Source: Tetraselmis striata (taxonomy: Eukaryota; Chlorophyta; Chlorodendrophyceae; Chlorodendrales; Chlorodendraceae). From it: a stretch of 64,000 bases of DNA. The notes under the pieces were generated by a model, which was given only the letters and a program-made list of their open reading frames with translations, made no database searches and had not been told where the DNA came from. Below are positions 1 through 13,500 of the stretch, piece by piece (positions within the stretch are counted from its first letter, which is position 1; each line of letters begins with the position of its first letter). Position numbers and translations under genes: made by a program. The DNA is taken from NCBI GenBank assembly GCA_006384855.1, contig VCJN01002089.1:1-64000 (forward strand), written 5' to 3'.

Positions 1-741
1 AGAGGGTCCCGGTACCGATCTTGCCCGACACAAAGTTGCCCCGAGCTAATTTGATGAATAAGCTCTCCTCACGACCGTGACCGAGCCGATTTTTCAGTTT
101 CGTCAGGTTTTCGCACTCAATTTCGATATGGTGATACTCTGCAATTCATGACTGCATCACGAGGTCAAATGCTGGGGCGGCTTCGGCCGATGTCCCGGGG
201 CGAACTTTACTTTACTTTTATGACTGCATCACTGAGTCTTGAGCACGCGTCTCGGCGTGTACGAGGCAAAGCCAATATATCGGCGATTGAGGAATAACGC
301 CGTTTATACTTCTCGCTAATAGTCGATCGGGACGCGCGCAGCTGTTTGTTGCACAGCCATGAGGAAGCCCAGAGGTGGCACGACGGCATGAAACCACATC
401 GCGCTGTTGCTTTGACAGGGTGCTGAATTCGATGGAATACCCGGAGACCGACGGTGCCAATGCCCCCCCCCCCCCCCTTTTCAGTTTTTGGTTGTCATTT
501 ACGTGCACAGTCGGTGGACGCGGCTGACAATGACGACGTCTAATCGCTGTTGCGTGTGGTCCTCCCTCTGTTCATCAACATACGTCACTTCGTGCGACAT
601 TTGTCCCGCAACCCAGTTCAAGTCGGTAATCTCTCGCTAAGCTATGCTATTGCACCGCGACCTGTGCGAACTGCCGCAAATGGCGCAGATGGGGGCGTGC
701 AGGCGGGCCAACAGGGGGGGGGGGGGGGGGGGGGGGCTGAC
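1..741. other. No gene recognised
   Basis: This stretch lies downstream of the last visible exon of the minus-strand LRR gene. It holds a run of 15 C at 463-477 and a run of 23 G at 714-736. The last exon ends in a splice donor, so further exons should lie here or beyond the window, but I found no convincing one. Confidence 0.5.
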
Positions 742-3700
742 CTGCACGAGCTGCGAGCAGCTGCAGTACTCCTTGGCGGCAAACATACGCACAACCGCCA
801 CGGGGTCAACTTGGCCCACCGAGTCGTCAAAGATGTCCGCCATGCCCTTCCAAGCCACGTTGAGCGCGCTGATCTTCTCGGTCGCGCGGCTCATCTTCGC
901 GTGCATCCCTTGGCGCATTGCATCCGACACCTTCCCGCGCCGCTGCGTTGCCATCCGCCCAGCCTGTGCGTTCACCTGCGCCAACATGGCATGACTCACC
1001 AATGTCAGCCGGCGGGGGGAAGGGGGGGGGGAGGGGGGGGGGTGTGGCTGGAGGACGAGGACTGCGTGTGTTTAGGGGGGGGGGGGGGGGGGGGGGGGCT
1101 ACGTCCGTCCCAGCGGCCCACTGATGACAGCAACACCTGGCTGTCTAGGCGCAACCAATACTCACAATCATGGTCCACCACCCTGCACACTGATGAAACG
1201 CCAACTTTCAGCCAGTAAGGATAGGGACCGACGGCGGCCCCAGCTTAGCGGAGCCGGCATGCTTGTTCGGTATGGGTTCTCTGCCACCGCGATGATGAAA
1301 TTTCATATCTCAAGCCCAGTAGCGTGGTAAACTTGCGCACTGGGAGTATATTTTAAGCGCGCAGTACGACTACTGGTACTGCGTTGCTTGCGTCTGTAGT
1401 CTTCATCCGCCGAAATCATATATTATATGATATATATATATATATATATATATAATACAACATATTATATTATATATAATATATTATATCATATATTATA
1501 TATATTATATCATATAATATATGATGATGATGGCATACGTCGGCGACGGCACACGATTACGGGTAGTCGCTAAAAACATGAGCCCCGACGACGAAACCGG
1601 TAAATCATCTGCCCCTCCATACACCAGCTACAATACCCGGCACAGCCTTGCACGGTGGTGGCTATAATAAATCCAACCGTTCACGGGGCCTAGGAAGCCG
1701 CCCTCGAGCGTTGACCTCGGCCAGGAGCGCCGGCAGGTGGTTGCCGCGCGTCCGGGAAACCGGCCCAGTTTGCAGCCGGGGATCAGAGAGCATACGGCCA
1801 GCGGTGCAGGGGGGTGTTTTCCCCGCCTTCACCTCCGAGCCTCGAGGAGTCTGGGGACACCGCTGGCAGCAGCTCAGGGCGGGGGCTGATTGGGCCAGCG
1901 AGACGGCCTGACCGCTGGGCCGCCGCCGGTGGAGCGCCGCGCTGGAGCAGGCGGCGAGATCATGCAGGGGCATGAAAACGGCGGGATAGCGCATATACCG
2001 GCAGTCATGTGGTCGCGTGCTTTCTACGCACATGCGTCGTGCACATCCGGTGTGGGTTGCGCGTACATGCTGACGTCCTTGTACGCGTGTGATCACCATC
2101 CCCGTACGAAACACCAACGTGCACGTACACCAGACCATACGTAACTTAAGTCTTATACCACAGGTGAACGTGTACTTATACCGATGCGGATTATTGCAGC
2201 TGTACTGCAACATAGCCACGAGGCCGATAGATAGAGGCTCCGCCCTACGCGCAGCTGTACTTAGTGGACCCTATGCGGGTTGGTCAGGGGCGGCCCCATC
2301 CCGGGGGGGGGGGGGGGGGGGGGAGGGGGGGGGGGGGGGAGGGGGGGGGGGGTTGCTGGAGGACGAGGACTGCGTGTGTTTAGGGGGGGGGGGGTGGGGG
2401 GGGGCTACGTCCGTCCCAGCGGCCCACTGATGACAGCAACACCTGGCTGTCAAGCCGAAACCAATACTCACAATCACGGTCCACCACCCTGCACACTGAT
2501 GAAACGCCGACTTTTCAGCCAGTAAGGATAGGGACCGACGGCGGCCCCAGCTTAGCGGAGCCGGCATGCTTGTTCGGTGTGGGTTCTCTGCCGCCGCGAT
2601 GATGTAATTTCATATCTCAAGCCCAGTACGGGGGGCGCTACAATACCCGGCACAGCCTTGCACGGTGGTGGCTATAATAAATCCAACCGTGCACGGGGCC
2701 TAGGAAGCCGCCCTCGAGCGTTGACCTCGGCCAGGAGCGCCGGCAGGTGGTTGCCGCGCGTCCGGGAAACCGGCCCAGTTTGCAGCCGGGGATCAGAGAG
2801 CATACGGCCAGCGGTGCAGGGGGGTGTTTTCCCCGCCTTCACCTCCGAGCCTCGAGGAGTCCGGGGACACCGCTGGCAGCAGCTCAGGGCGGGGGCTGAT
2901 CGCGCCAGCGAGACGGCCTGGCGGCCTAGCCGTTGGGCCGCCGCCGGTGGAGCGCAGCGTAGGAGCAGGCGGCGAGATCATGCAGGGGCATGAAAACGGC
3001 GGGATAGCGCATATACCGGCAGTCATGTGGTCGCGTGCTTTCTACGCACATGCGTCGTGCACATCCGGTGTGGGTTGCGCGTACATGCTGACGTCCTTGT
3101 ACGCGTGTGATCACCATCCCCGTACGAAACACCAACGTGCACGTACACCAGACCATACGTAACTTAAGTCTTATACCACAGGTGAACGTGTACTTATACC
3201 GATGCGGATTATTGCAGCTGTACTGCAACATAGCCACGAGGCCGATAGATAGAGGCTCCGCCCTACGCGCAGCTGTACTTAGTGGACCCTATGCGGGTTG
3301 GTCAGGGGCGGCCCCATCCCGGGGGGGGGGGGGGGGGGGGGGGGGCGGGGGGAGGGGGGGGGGTTGCTGGAGGACGAGGACTGCGTGTGTTTAGGGGGGG
3401 GGGGGGGGTGGGGGGGGCTACGTCCGTCCCAGCGGCCCACTGATGACAGCAACACCTGGCTGTCAAGCCGAAACCAATACTCACAATCACGGTCCACCAC
3501 CCTGCACACTGATGAAACGCCGGCTTTTTCAGCCAGTAAGGATAGGGACCGGAGCCGAGCCGGCATGCTTGTTCGGTGTGGGTTCTCTGCCGCCGCGATG
3601 ATGTAATTTCATATCTCAAGCCCAGTACGGGGGGCGCTACAATACCCGGCACAGCCTTGCACGGTGGTGGCTATAATAAATCCAACCGTGCACGGGGCCT

Positions 3701-6700
3701 AGGAAGCCGCCCTCGAGCGTTGACCTCGGCCAGGAGCGCCGGCAGGTGGTTGCCGCGCGTCCGGGAAACCGGCCCAGTTTGCAGCCGGGGATCAGAGAGC
3801 ATACGGCCAGCGGTGCAGGGGGGTGTTTTCCCCGCCTTCACCTCCGAGCCTCGAGGAGTCCGGGGACACCGCTGGCAGCAGCTCAGGGCGGGGGCTGATC
3901 GCGCCAGCGAGACGGCCTGGCGGCCTAGCCGTTGGGCCGCCGCCGGTGGAGCGCAGCGTAGGAGCAGGCGGCGAGATCATGCAGGGGCATGAAAACGGCG
4001 GGATAGCGCATATACCGGCAGTCATGTGGTCGCGTGCTTTCTACGCACATGCGTCGTGCACATCCGGTGTGGGTTGCGCGTACATGCTGACGTCCTTGTA
4101 CGCGTGTGATCACCATCCCCGTACGAAACACCAACGTGCACGTACACCAGACCATACGTAACTTAAGTCTTATACCACAGGTGAACGTGTACTTATACCG
4201 ATGCGGATTATTGCAGCTGTACTGCAACATAGCCACGAGGCCGATAGATAGAGGCTCCGCCCTACGCGCAGCTGTACTTAGTGGACCCTATGCGGGTTGG
4301 TCAGGGGCGGCCCCATCCCGGGGGGGGGGGGGGGGGGGGGGGGGGGGCGGGGGGAGGGGGGGGGGTTGCTGGAGGACGAGGACTGCGTGTGTTTAGGGGG
4401 GGGGGGGGGGGTGGGGGGGGGCTACGTCCGTCCCAGCGGCCCACTGATGACAGCAACACCTGGCTGTCAAGCCGAAACCAATACTCACAATCACGGTCCA
4501 CCACCCTGCACACTGATGAAACGCCGGCTTTTTCAGCCAGTAAGGATAGGGACCGGAGCCGAGCCGGCATGCTTGTTCGGTGTGGGTTCTCTGCCGCCGC
4601 GATGATGTAATTTCATATCTCAAGCCCAGTACGGGGGGCGCTACAATACCCGGCACAGCCTTGCACGGTGGTGGCTATAATAAATCCAACCGTGCACGGG
4701 GCCTAGGAAGCCGCCCTCGAGCGTTGACCTCGGCCAGGAGCGCCGGCAGGTGGTTGCCGCGCGTCCGGGAAACCGGCCCAGTTTGCAGCCGGGGATCAGA
4801 GAGCATACGGCCAGCGGTGCAGGGGGGTGTTTTCCCCGCCTTCACCTCCGAGCCTCGAGGAGTCCGGGGACACCGCTGGCAGCAGCTCAGGGCGGGGGCT
4901 GATCGCGCCAGCGAGACGGCCTGGCGGCCTAGCCGTTGGGCCGCCGCCGGTGGAGCGCAGCGTAGGAGCAGGCGGCGAGATCATGCAGGGGCATGAAAAC
5001 GGCGGGATAGCGCATATACCGGCAGTCATGTGGTCGCGTGCTTTCTACGCACATGCGTCGTGCACATCCGGTGTGGGTTGCGCGTACATGCTGACGTCCT
5101 TGTACGCGTGTGATCACCATCCCCGTACGAAACACCAACGTGCACGTACACCAGACCATACGTAACTTAAGTCTTATACCACAGGTGAACGTGTACTTAT
5201 ACCGATGCGGATTATTGCAGCTGTACTGCAACATAGCCACGAGGCCGATAGATAGAGGCTCCGCCCTACGCGCAGCTGTACTTAGTGGACCCTATGCGGG
5301 TTGGTCAGGGGCGGCCCCATCCCTGATGCTGTGTAAAGACAGCTTGTCAAGACAAAGAGCTTGATTCAGTGGTATCAAATTTCAAACTTGATGTGTTGAT
5401 ATTCGTTGGTCAGCACATGCCTCTAGCGGTGGGCGCTCCCGCAGTGAGACCCACTTCATGCTCTCTTGTACTCACGGCACTCCACTCACAGCCACATGTC
5501 TGGCAAAACCCCCCCTCCCCCGCTGTGCATTGGATGAGGGGTGAGCCACGATGTGAGCCACATCAAAGGCATCCGAGAGGGGCACGTCCATCGCCATGGA
5601 TGCCTCCACAGGCACTCAACAATTAGATAAATGACGGCACCACCCGTCGCCCTCCGTCGTGTTTGCCCGCAGCTGCGGACATGTCAGCCACAGACACTAA
5701 GACACAACGCATGCAAGGACACCGCCTCATCCCGCGCCCACCCCAATACAAGAGGCGGCCACGCCACGCTAGCTGCCCAGCGCCACGCTAGCTGCCCACC
5801 GGCCTTGCCAGTCCCGCCAGGACCCCCCCCCCCCCCCCCCCAGGCATGCCAGCTACATGCGCCACCTGCACATCCACACCGGAGGGGGAGGGGGGAGAGG
5901 GGGGGGGGGGGTTGGGCGCACCCGCGTAATCATGCGCTTGAACTCACGCCCATCTACTGTCGACTTTTGCCGCTTGGGCTGCTTGTCCTGCGTCTCCCGC
6001 CACTGCAGGTCCGAAGAGGGTTGTGTGAGGGGGCATGAGAGGGTGGGGGCGGGGTAGGGGAGGGTGAGCTGTTCAATGGTTGGAGCAGAGCGCGTCAAGG
6101 GGTGCAAGCGCGTACCCCCTACCAAACGAGTGTGCTTGATTAGGTTGTGCCGCCACTAGCCTGCTCTATATACACGCTGCTGCGCGGTGCATGTGCAGTG
6201 GGGGTGGGCGGCGAAAGACGGTGCGACTGTGGTGCGAGAGGGGCCGCCGAGACAGTTGGTGCTATCGGTGTGAGTTATAGCAGTGCCGTGTACCCTTCAC
6301 AGAGGCAGGCGCATGGGATGGGTCAGCCCTCCGCTGGCAAAAATCGACAGCGCGTGGTCTTTCATGATAGCGCGGCAACACGACCCGAGGGCAGCAGGGG
6401 AGGGGGGTGGGGGAGCTCGCCTGCTCCACCTGGCACAGCATGGCGGTGAGCGTGGCGCCGTCAAACGCCAGCGGGTTGCTCTTCTTGCGGAAGTTCACCA
6501 TCACCTCCCCCGCCGCCTCCCTCAAGCTGCGCGGCGTCGCCTCCTGCGACTCCGGCGCCTTGGCGGACGGCGCCCGGGTCGACTTGGCGCTCGCGGCGCG
6601 CGACTTGAAGGGGCTGCTGCCCTCGCCGTCGTTGTCGCTGTCGTCGTCGTCGCTGCTCGCCGCAGCGGCCGCCTCGCGCTCATCCGCCCACGTCTGCAGC

Positions 6701-7504
6701 GTCTTCACGGCCGCCACGAGGCGCGCAAAGTCCAGCGGGCTGCAGGCCACAAAGTGGCGCCGGAATGCGGGCGGCCGCTTGATGGTGGACATCACCGTGC
6801 CTGCGCAGCGGCCAGCGGGGCGGTCGATCAGGCAACCGCGGCAGCCGCACACCCGCAGCAGCTACTGCATGCCAAACTTGGCCTTCCGAAAAATTGCTTC
6901 GAGTAATGCGACCCTAACGGCCCAAGCCGGCCCTATGCGGGTGCATGTAGTCTGCCCATAAAACAGCTGACCTGGCTCGCCCGGGAATAAAGTTGTAAGA
7001 AATTTCAAACTTCGAATTTGCATGCTGAGGGAAGAATGACAAGGCCTTTTGCCGGTGAGCGCAAGAAGCGGTTGGACCGCGCGGCTTGTGCCCGACCCGT
7101 GCAACGTGTTGGTCGGTATTGCGGCGGAGTGCACGGGGCGCCTGGGTGCCTCTGCTGTGGCACCGGCTGATGGCACTTGCAGGGCTCATTGCCGTCCCGG
7201 CATGGGCCCACGGGTCGGCCAAGTCATTGCGCTGCCTGAGGGCCTTCACGGTCCCTGGTCGGCGGAAGTATGTGGCCGAGTCCCTCGCTGGGTTCCGTTC
7301 GAATATGCGGATCTTCTGGGGGTCGGGGTCCAATGTCTTCCTTGGCCCCGTGTGCTCTGAGGGGGGCACTGTCTCCTGGCTGGCTACGCTTGACTGATCG
7401 GTGGCTTGGTTATCTGCTTTTGGCTCCCGCTTGGTTGTCCTTGCTTCCCTTTTGGCGGCCGTTTCTTTATGGAATAGTGTATATTTCGGCGATCCTTGAT
7501 GATA

Positions 7505-7566
<62 letters not shown>

Positions 7567-10500
7567 TATATTGTGCCGGTTATTATTCCAGCACATGTTA
7601 TCATCGTTATAGGTCTTTGGGGTCCCTATCAGATCTTATAGGTTTCGCGCAACTGCGAGTACAGTAGTGAGGGAGGTGCAGGGGGAGGGGAGGGGGGGGG
7701 GGGGGGGGGAGGTCGCACCAAAGTCGTAGCTGATGAAGTCGGTGACGAGCGTGCCCTCGTGCGGCACGTTGAAGGTGATGGCGTCCTCAACGGTCAGCGG
7801 CTTGCCGTTGTGGACAGTGTTCCGGAAGTTGCGCAGCGCGGGGCTACGCTGCCAGTGCGGCGCCTCCTTGCGCGCCTGCATCAGCAGCCGCATCGCCACC
7901 ACGCGGTCCATCTGCCGGCTCAGGTTGAGCGAGTAGTGTCCGCTGGGGTGCTCCGGGCGGAAGAAGGCGACCATGCCCAGCACCGACAGCAGCCTCCGCT
8001 CCTCCTCTGTGCCGACAGAGCAGCCGGAACCACGGCGGGGTTCAGCAGGGCTAACCACCCACGCAAAGAGGCACAGAAGAACCGTTGACGATACAAGTGC
8101 CAAGAGAGATTGCCCCGCCCCCGCCCCCTTCCCCAGGGGGGGATCATGCCGATGGACAGAGGGCGCCAGGGACGTCTATCCCTCTGAGCTTTCAGCAAAT
8201 ACCGTGGGGAGGACCCCACAACACGCTACAAGCAAGCAAGCCGCTACATCTCCATGCCAGGGACGGCAAGTGGGAGGTTCCGATCCGTACAGGAAGTGTA
8301 GGGCTGCCCCATGGGGGGGGGGGGGGAGGTTGTTGAGCGCACTGCCGCAGCGTGAGGGTCTGCCGCCAACCGCCCCACCGCTATCAGGATCACCCAAGGC
8401 GGGGGCCCTTAGCGACTAGTATCGATCATACTGTGCGGCATCGCCGTCGACCCGGCGGATGAACATTCCGCCCGGTCCATCGCCGCCAGACACGCGCACG
8501 GCGCCGCAGGGTATCGGCCCTGGCGGAAAGAGGGGCGGGGGCGGAGGGCAGGCATCGGGCAGCCTACCCTTGCGCAGGCAGCCGGTGAGCTGGTCGAGGT
8601 TGTGCGCGTCCGTCACGCGCATGAAGAGCAGCAGGCAGGCCTGGAGCAGCTCCCCGCGCCACTGAAACGTCTCCGCAAGCTCGCGCGCCTGCGGCCGGCG
8701 GAGTGGCAACAAAGAGGGGGGGGGGGGGGGGGGGAGTTCAGGCGCACAGGTGGTTCGGTGCGAAGTGGAAGAGGGTGCGCATATTGGGGTTGCCGTGGGC
8801 GCCTCGATCGGGGTTGTGCATGTTATGTGCGAGTACTCCACTAAAGTGAGTATAACTTTATTGTTTTCTTTGGAAATTGAAATTTGATGCAACTGTTCTC
8901 CTGCCAGTCTTCCAACCCCACAGGCCATCCAGCTGCCTAACGGCTCGGCTGCATGAACTCGCGTAGGCTCAGCCCATAGCCCGTGGCATGTGGTCCTTTG
9001 AAGGGCAGGTCCCTGAACCTAGGACAGAGTGGGGCCGTCCTCGCCCTCTGCCCGTGCCCCGCCCCCGGCCGTCCACGATGGGGTCGAGCATGTCCCCATC
9101 TCAAGTACCCCCCTTCCTCTTTATACCCACGGCTTAGGGCTAGGCCAGAAGCATCTTCGCCCGGGTAATGGCGACGAACTTGACATCCAGGATGGATAGC
9201 GCGGCGGAAGCTGATGGAAGAGCAAAAATGCAGCTCTCTGCGAAACTGTGAAACGCATCTCGATCGCCGCCGAGTTACGTGGCGTTGTTAATAAGCGGAA
9301 CACAGCCTAACTGAAGCCAGCTCGGCGCGGAGTTGCACCTAAACCCGGGCCCAGCCACGCACCTGCGCCGCGGTGAAGTAGCTGGTGCCGCAGAGGACGT
9401 GCAGCATGGAGAGGCGCCACAGGTCATCTGCCGACGGGTGGCGCATCTCGGTGCAGATGTTGTTGAAGTCCCGTGGCAGCATGCTCTGGGCGCGCCGAGT
9501 CAGGGCGCACAGCGAGTCAGCCTCGCGGGCAGGCAGGAGGAAGTAGGGGTTGGGGGAGCTCGGGCTAGCGCGTGTATATTAGGAGAACAAAGCGGGAAAG
9601 CGTGTGCGTTGTGGTGGACATCAAGCGATCAGCAAAGGTGAAGCAAACGGTAGCTCGATGATACCCGAGGCGCTGCGGAGGAGGGACAGCTGAGCGATAA
9701 TAATGCACCACAGGTACCCGCAACCACGCTTAGAGCCCGCTAGCGGTGGCCTGCCCGGCAGCAAAGGGAGCAGAAAAATGATCTGTGCATGGTATTAGAA
9801 TACACCACAAAATGTAGGTCGGAGTCTCTGACTTGACGGGGGAAATCAGTGCATTGATTCTGCGACTCGCGCACCGGCCTATGATGAAAATAAGTTACGG
9901 GGGGCGGCGTATGCTGACGTCGCTGGTAGGGATGAGTAGTCGCGCATCTTTCCATGATAGCGATGATTGCACTCCCGAAATGTTTTGCTCCACCACATGT
10001 ATTTTGCTCTCGCGACTCCGGGCGTGCTCCAACTTGCATTTCTCGAATGGGCCGACGCCCGGATGGGTAGGGCAAACCGTTTGTGGTCGGTGCCGGGTAT
10101 TTCGATGGCAGCGTTTTAGACGGAGAAAGCTGCGAGTTGGGAACGAAAATCCTTCACCGACCTCCAATTAAGTCTTGCGGAAAGTTTCGGCAACTTGCTT
10201 GAGAATTACTAATGACTGCAAAGGAGCCTCGCCTACCCAGGGCCTCCCGTGAATGGATTGCTGCTTAAACCATTCTTCCGCCGTAGAGAGGCTGCAAAGA
10301 TGTCATGTCATGTCCCGGGCGGAAAAAAAACAGGCGTCGCCGACCGAACATGATCCCGCCGGGCGTGGCGCACCTGCGCATTTTCCGGCGGCGCCATGGA
10401 GGCCACAAAGGTGAGGCGCAGCTCGCCCTGCTTGGGTGGCCCGCCGCGGCCCCAGCCGTCCTCCGGGCGCGGGCCCGGCACGGGGCGCCCGTCCAGCGTA

Positions 10501-13500
10501 GCGTCGCGCCAGCAGTCGGCGCCCTGCTGCTCGTGCAGGCGCGCCAGCTCGGTCGCGATCTGCCGGTCGGCGGGCCGGGAGAGGTCGAGCACGTAGGCGC
10601 CGCTGGGGTTGGCGCGGTTGTACATCATCTGCTGCCGCCCCTCCACGTCCACGCGCTGCATGAAGCTGGCGCCCTGCAGGCCGAGCTTGGCCAGGCTGGA
10701 GCCCTCGTCCGCGAGCGTGTTGAGCAGGTACATGCCGCCCTCCGCGCCCAGCGGGTTCCCGTTGAGCGCCAGCGTCGTCAGCGACACGTTGTGCTTAAGC
10801 GACTCGCTCAGCACGAGGCAGCTGCTGCTGCCGATGCCGTTGTTGCTCAGGTCCAGGCTCTGCGGCAGGCAGGCAAGGTTTGAGGCGGCAAGGAGAGTGC
10901 TCCACACGGCGGCGCTCCAAACACTGCCCGGCGCAGACACACTAAGGCACTGGGTTTATGGATCGGCAAAAGAATAGATTGTCTCACACCACCATGTCGG
11001 ATATTCTATACTATTCCAAGATATGTACAGATAGACATGGTTATTTTCCCTTCAGTGTGAGCGGGTGCATTAAAACAATGGCATGTATGTATAGTAACCA
11101 AAAGCGCATAATTTAAACCCATATGCGTATATAGTACTTACCGGCCAAGTATGAAATCATATGTATATACTGTAAATCAATACATATTGTACACACAAAT
11201 ATATGATGTATATCAAACCCAAACTGCGGGTATTCGATTGAGTGCAGTCATGCCATCGTATCGACGAGGTGGCAAAGTCAATTCGCCAGCATGGCAAGCA
11301 AGAGTCACAGGGGGAGGGGTGCAGATACAGCAGCAGTCCTCACCTTGAGGCCGACGTTCCCCTGCAGCGCGAGCGCAAAGTGGCTGCCGCCCGAGTCGGT
11401 GAGCCCGTTGTTGGCGACGTCGAGGTGCAGCAGCGACGCGTTGGAGCGCAGCGCGTCCGCCACCACCTCGCCCCCGCTCGCCTGCAGGCTGTTCCAGCCC
11501 AGCCGCAAGTCCTGGCCGGTAATGGGCCACACAGCGCGGGGGGCAGCGTGCTCAGCGGCGCGCCAACATGGAACATCGGCGGCGGTGAAAGTCAGGCGCA
11601 GACTTACCGGTAGTAGGCCTTTATTCGAAGATCCATCCCACGACGTTTTCATCCACCATTACCGGCACTTATAGTATAAACGGTCTGCCTATTATTTGAC
11701 GCTAGATATGATAATCATAAAGACATAGTGTACAATCTTCATCTTTGCATCTCGGCCCGCAGTTTAACCGGCTAAACGCCCTGTGTAGACGTGTAGTACC
11801 CGTGCGGAATCAGCACAAGTACAGTGATTGACCGCAACAACACATATATGCCGTATCGGACTAAACAGTCTTTTGGCATGGATGAGGTTCGACCATATTA
11901 GAAATTCGTAGAATAGAATCACGTGTAGTTGAATCAATTACGCGTCAGGAAGTATGTATATAGTATAACTCAACTCGTTCATAACGTGTACATACAGTGG
12001 TAAGATACATATCGCGTTTTGTAAGGATTGCAAACGCCGTATAATCAAGCGCAAACATGGAGGGATACGCAACCCTGACTAACGCATCTAAGCAGTGTCT
12101 TACGATGGAACTTCAGGAGTAGTAAAAGGAAGAGAGTAGAGTAATGCCAGACTAGAACATTGATGGAAAAATGTGCTCGAAGGGTGGCAAAACACGGTCA
12201 GGCGCCGACGTTGAAAAGAAATTGCCACCTGCACGCTAGTGTGTACGATATCAGCATGCAAAGATTGCAACGGACGAATTTGGGAATACTGCACGAGTAC
12301 ACGGATATGGCTGCACATCTCCGCAAGAGCTGACGTTATCAGACCGACCATAAATAAGACATCGTTTCTATACATCGCGCGGCGGGCGACAGCTCTGTTG
12401 CTGAAGCTGAAACACAGAGCCCGTAATTTGTACTTCTAGGTCTAGGTAGGTTTCCGGCCGGCTTGGCGCTGGTCGTGTCGGGGTAGGCTCACCCGCAGCG
12501 CCAGGTTCTCCTCCAGCATCCGGCCGAGGTCCGCGGCGGCGCTGGCGGTCAGCCCGGCGCGCTGCAGACCGAGCAGGCGCAGGTGCTGATTGAGCATCAG
12601 CGCCCGGCTGAGCATCTCAAAGCCCTTGTCCCCCACCGCCACGCCGTTCAGCAGCAGCTTCTGCAGGCGGTTGGCGCCGCAGCCGGTGACGCTGTGCTTG
12701 GGGTAGCCGGTTGCCTCCGCCGCCGTGGACGGCGAGCGCAGCAGCTCCGCCAGCGGCGCGCAGCACCGCCAGGTGAGCGGCTGATTGTCGCTCAGGTCCA
12801 GCACCTACCAAGAAAACGGCAGTCACGGGTCTCAGCAACGCGCTGTGGGCGCCGAGCAGCGGCAGGCAATGCACCAGGACGATTTGATTGGTCGTTCCTG
12901 GGGTCACAAAAACAATGATTTGTTTTGCCCCATCGAGTCATCAGAAATTACGTGCTACTTTTGCGGCGTGTTTCATTTCCACCCTTGGGACATGTCTGAT
13001 ACCAGTGAAACCTTTGCAGCATTGCTATGGCGGCTTTTCAACGACGAATTGCTTGGGCAGCATTATACTTCCGGAAACCCCTGGGCGGGCGACGCTCCGA
13101 TATAGCCATCAAGCAAGAAGCGAATTGCCGAAGCATTCCGCAAGACTAAGACGAGGCCAGTGACGGAATTCCCAGAGGTGAGGAGACGGGTCCTAGGCCC
13201 GTACGTATAGGGCCTTCAGAGGACTACATGCTACGGGCAATGCCACCTAACTGGGGCAGCCGACCCCATGCGGGCTCATGTCAGTCGGGCTGTAAGACAG
13301 CTGGCCTGGCTCAACCAGGAATTAAGTTGAAAGAAATTTCAAATGATGTCGAATTTCCGACACTGTTGGATCACTGTCTAAACTACTTTGTGATAATACG
13401 CCTGGCAGGAGGTGTATTGTTGTGATATAGTGCCAAATGAGTATAGTTGCTGGGGGTCGACAACAATGATACAAAGCAAACCCGGGGCGCAAGGGTTCAT

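Noticed and set aside
642-1190. Gly-rich or Pro-rich ORFs around poly-G tracts here and elsewhere
   Set aside because: They are translations of homopolymer runs and have no other support.
1648-5364. Repeated ORFs of 77-138 residues on both strands in the 1-kb array
   Set aside because: They recur only because the units repeat, overlap each other on both strands and match nothing recognisable. They also lie inside an intron of a well-joined gene.
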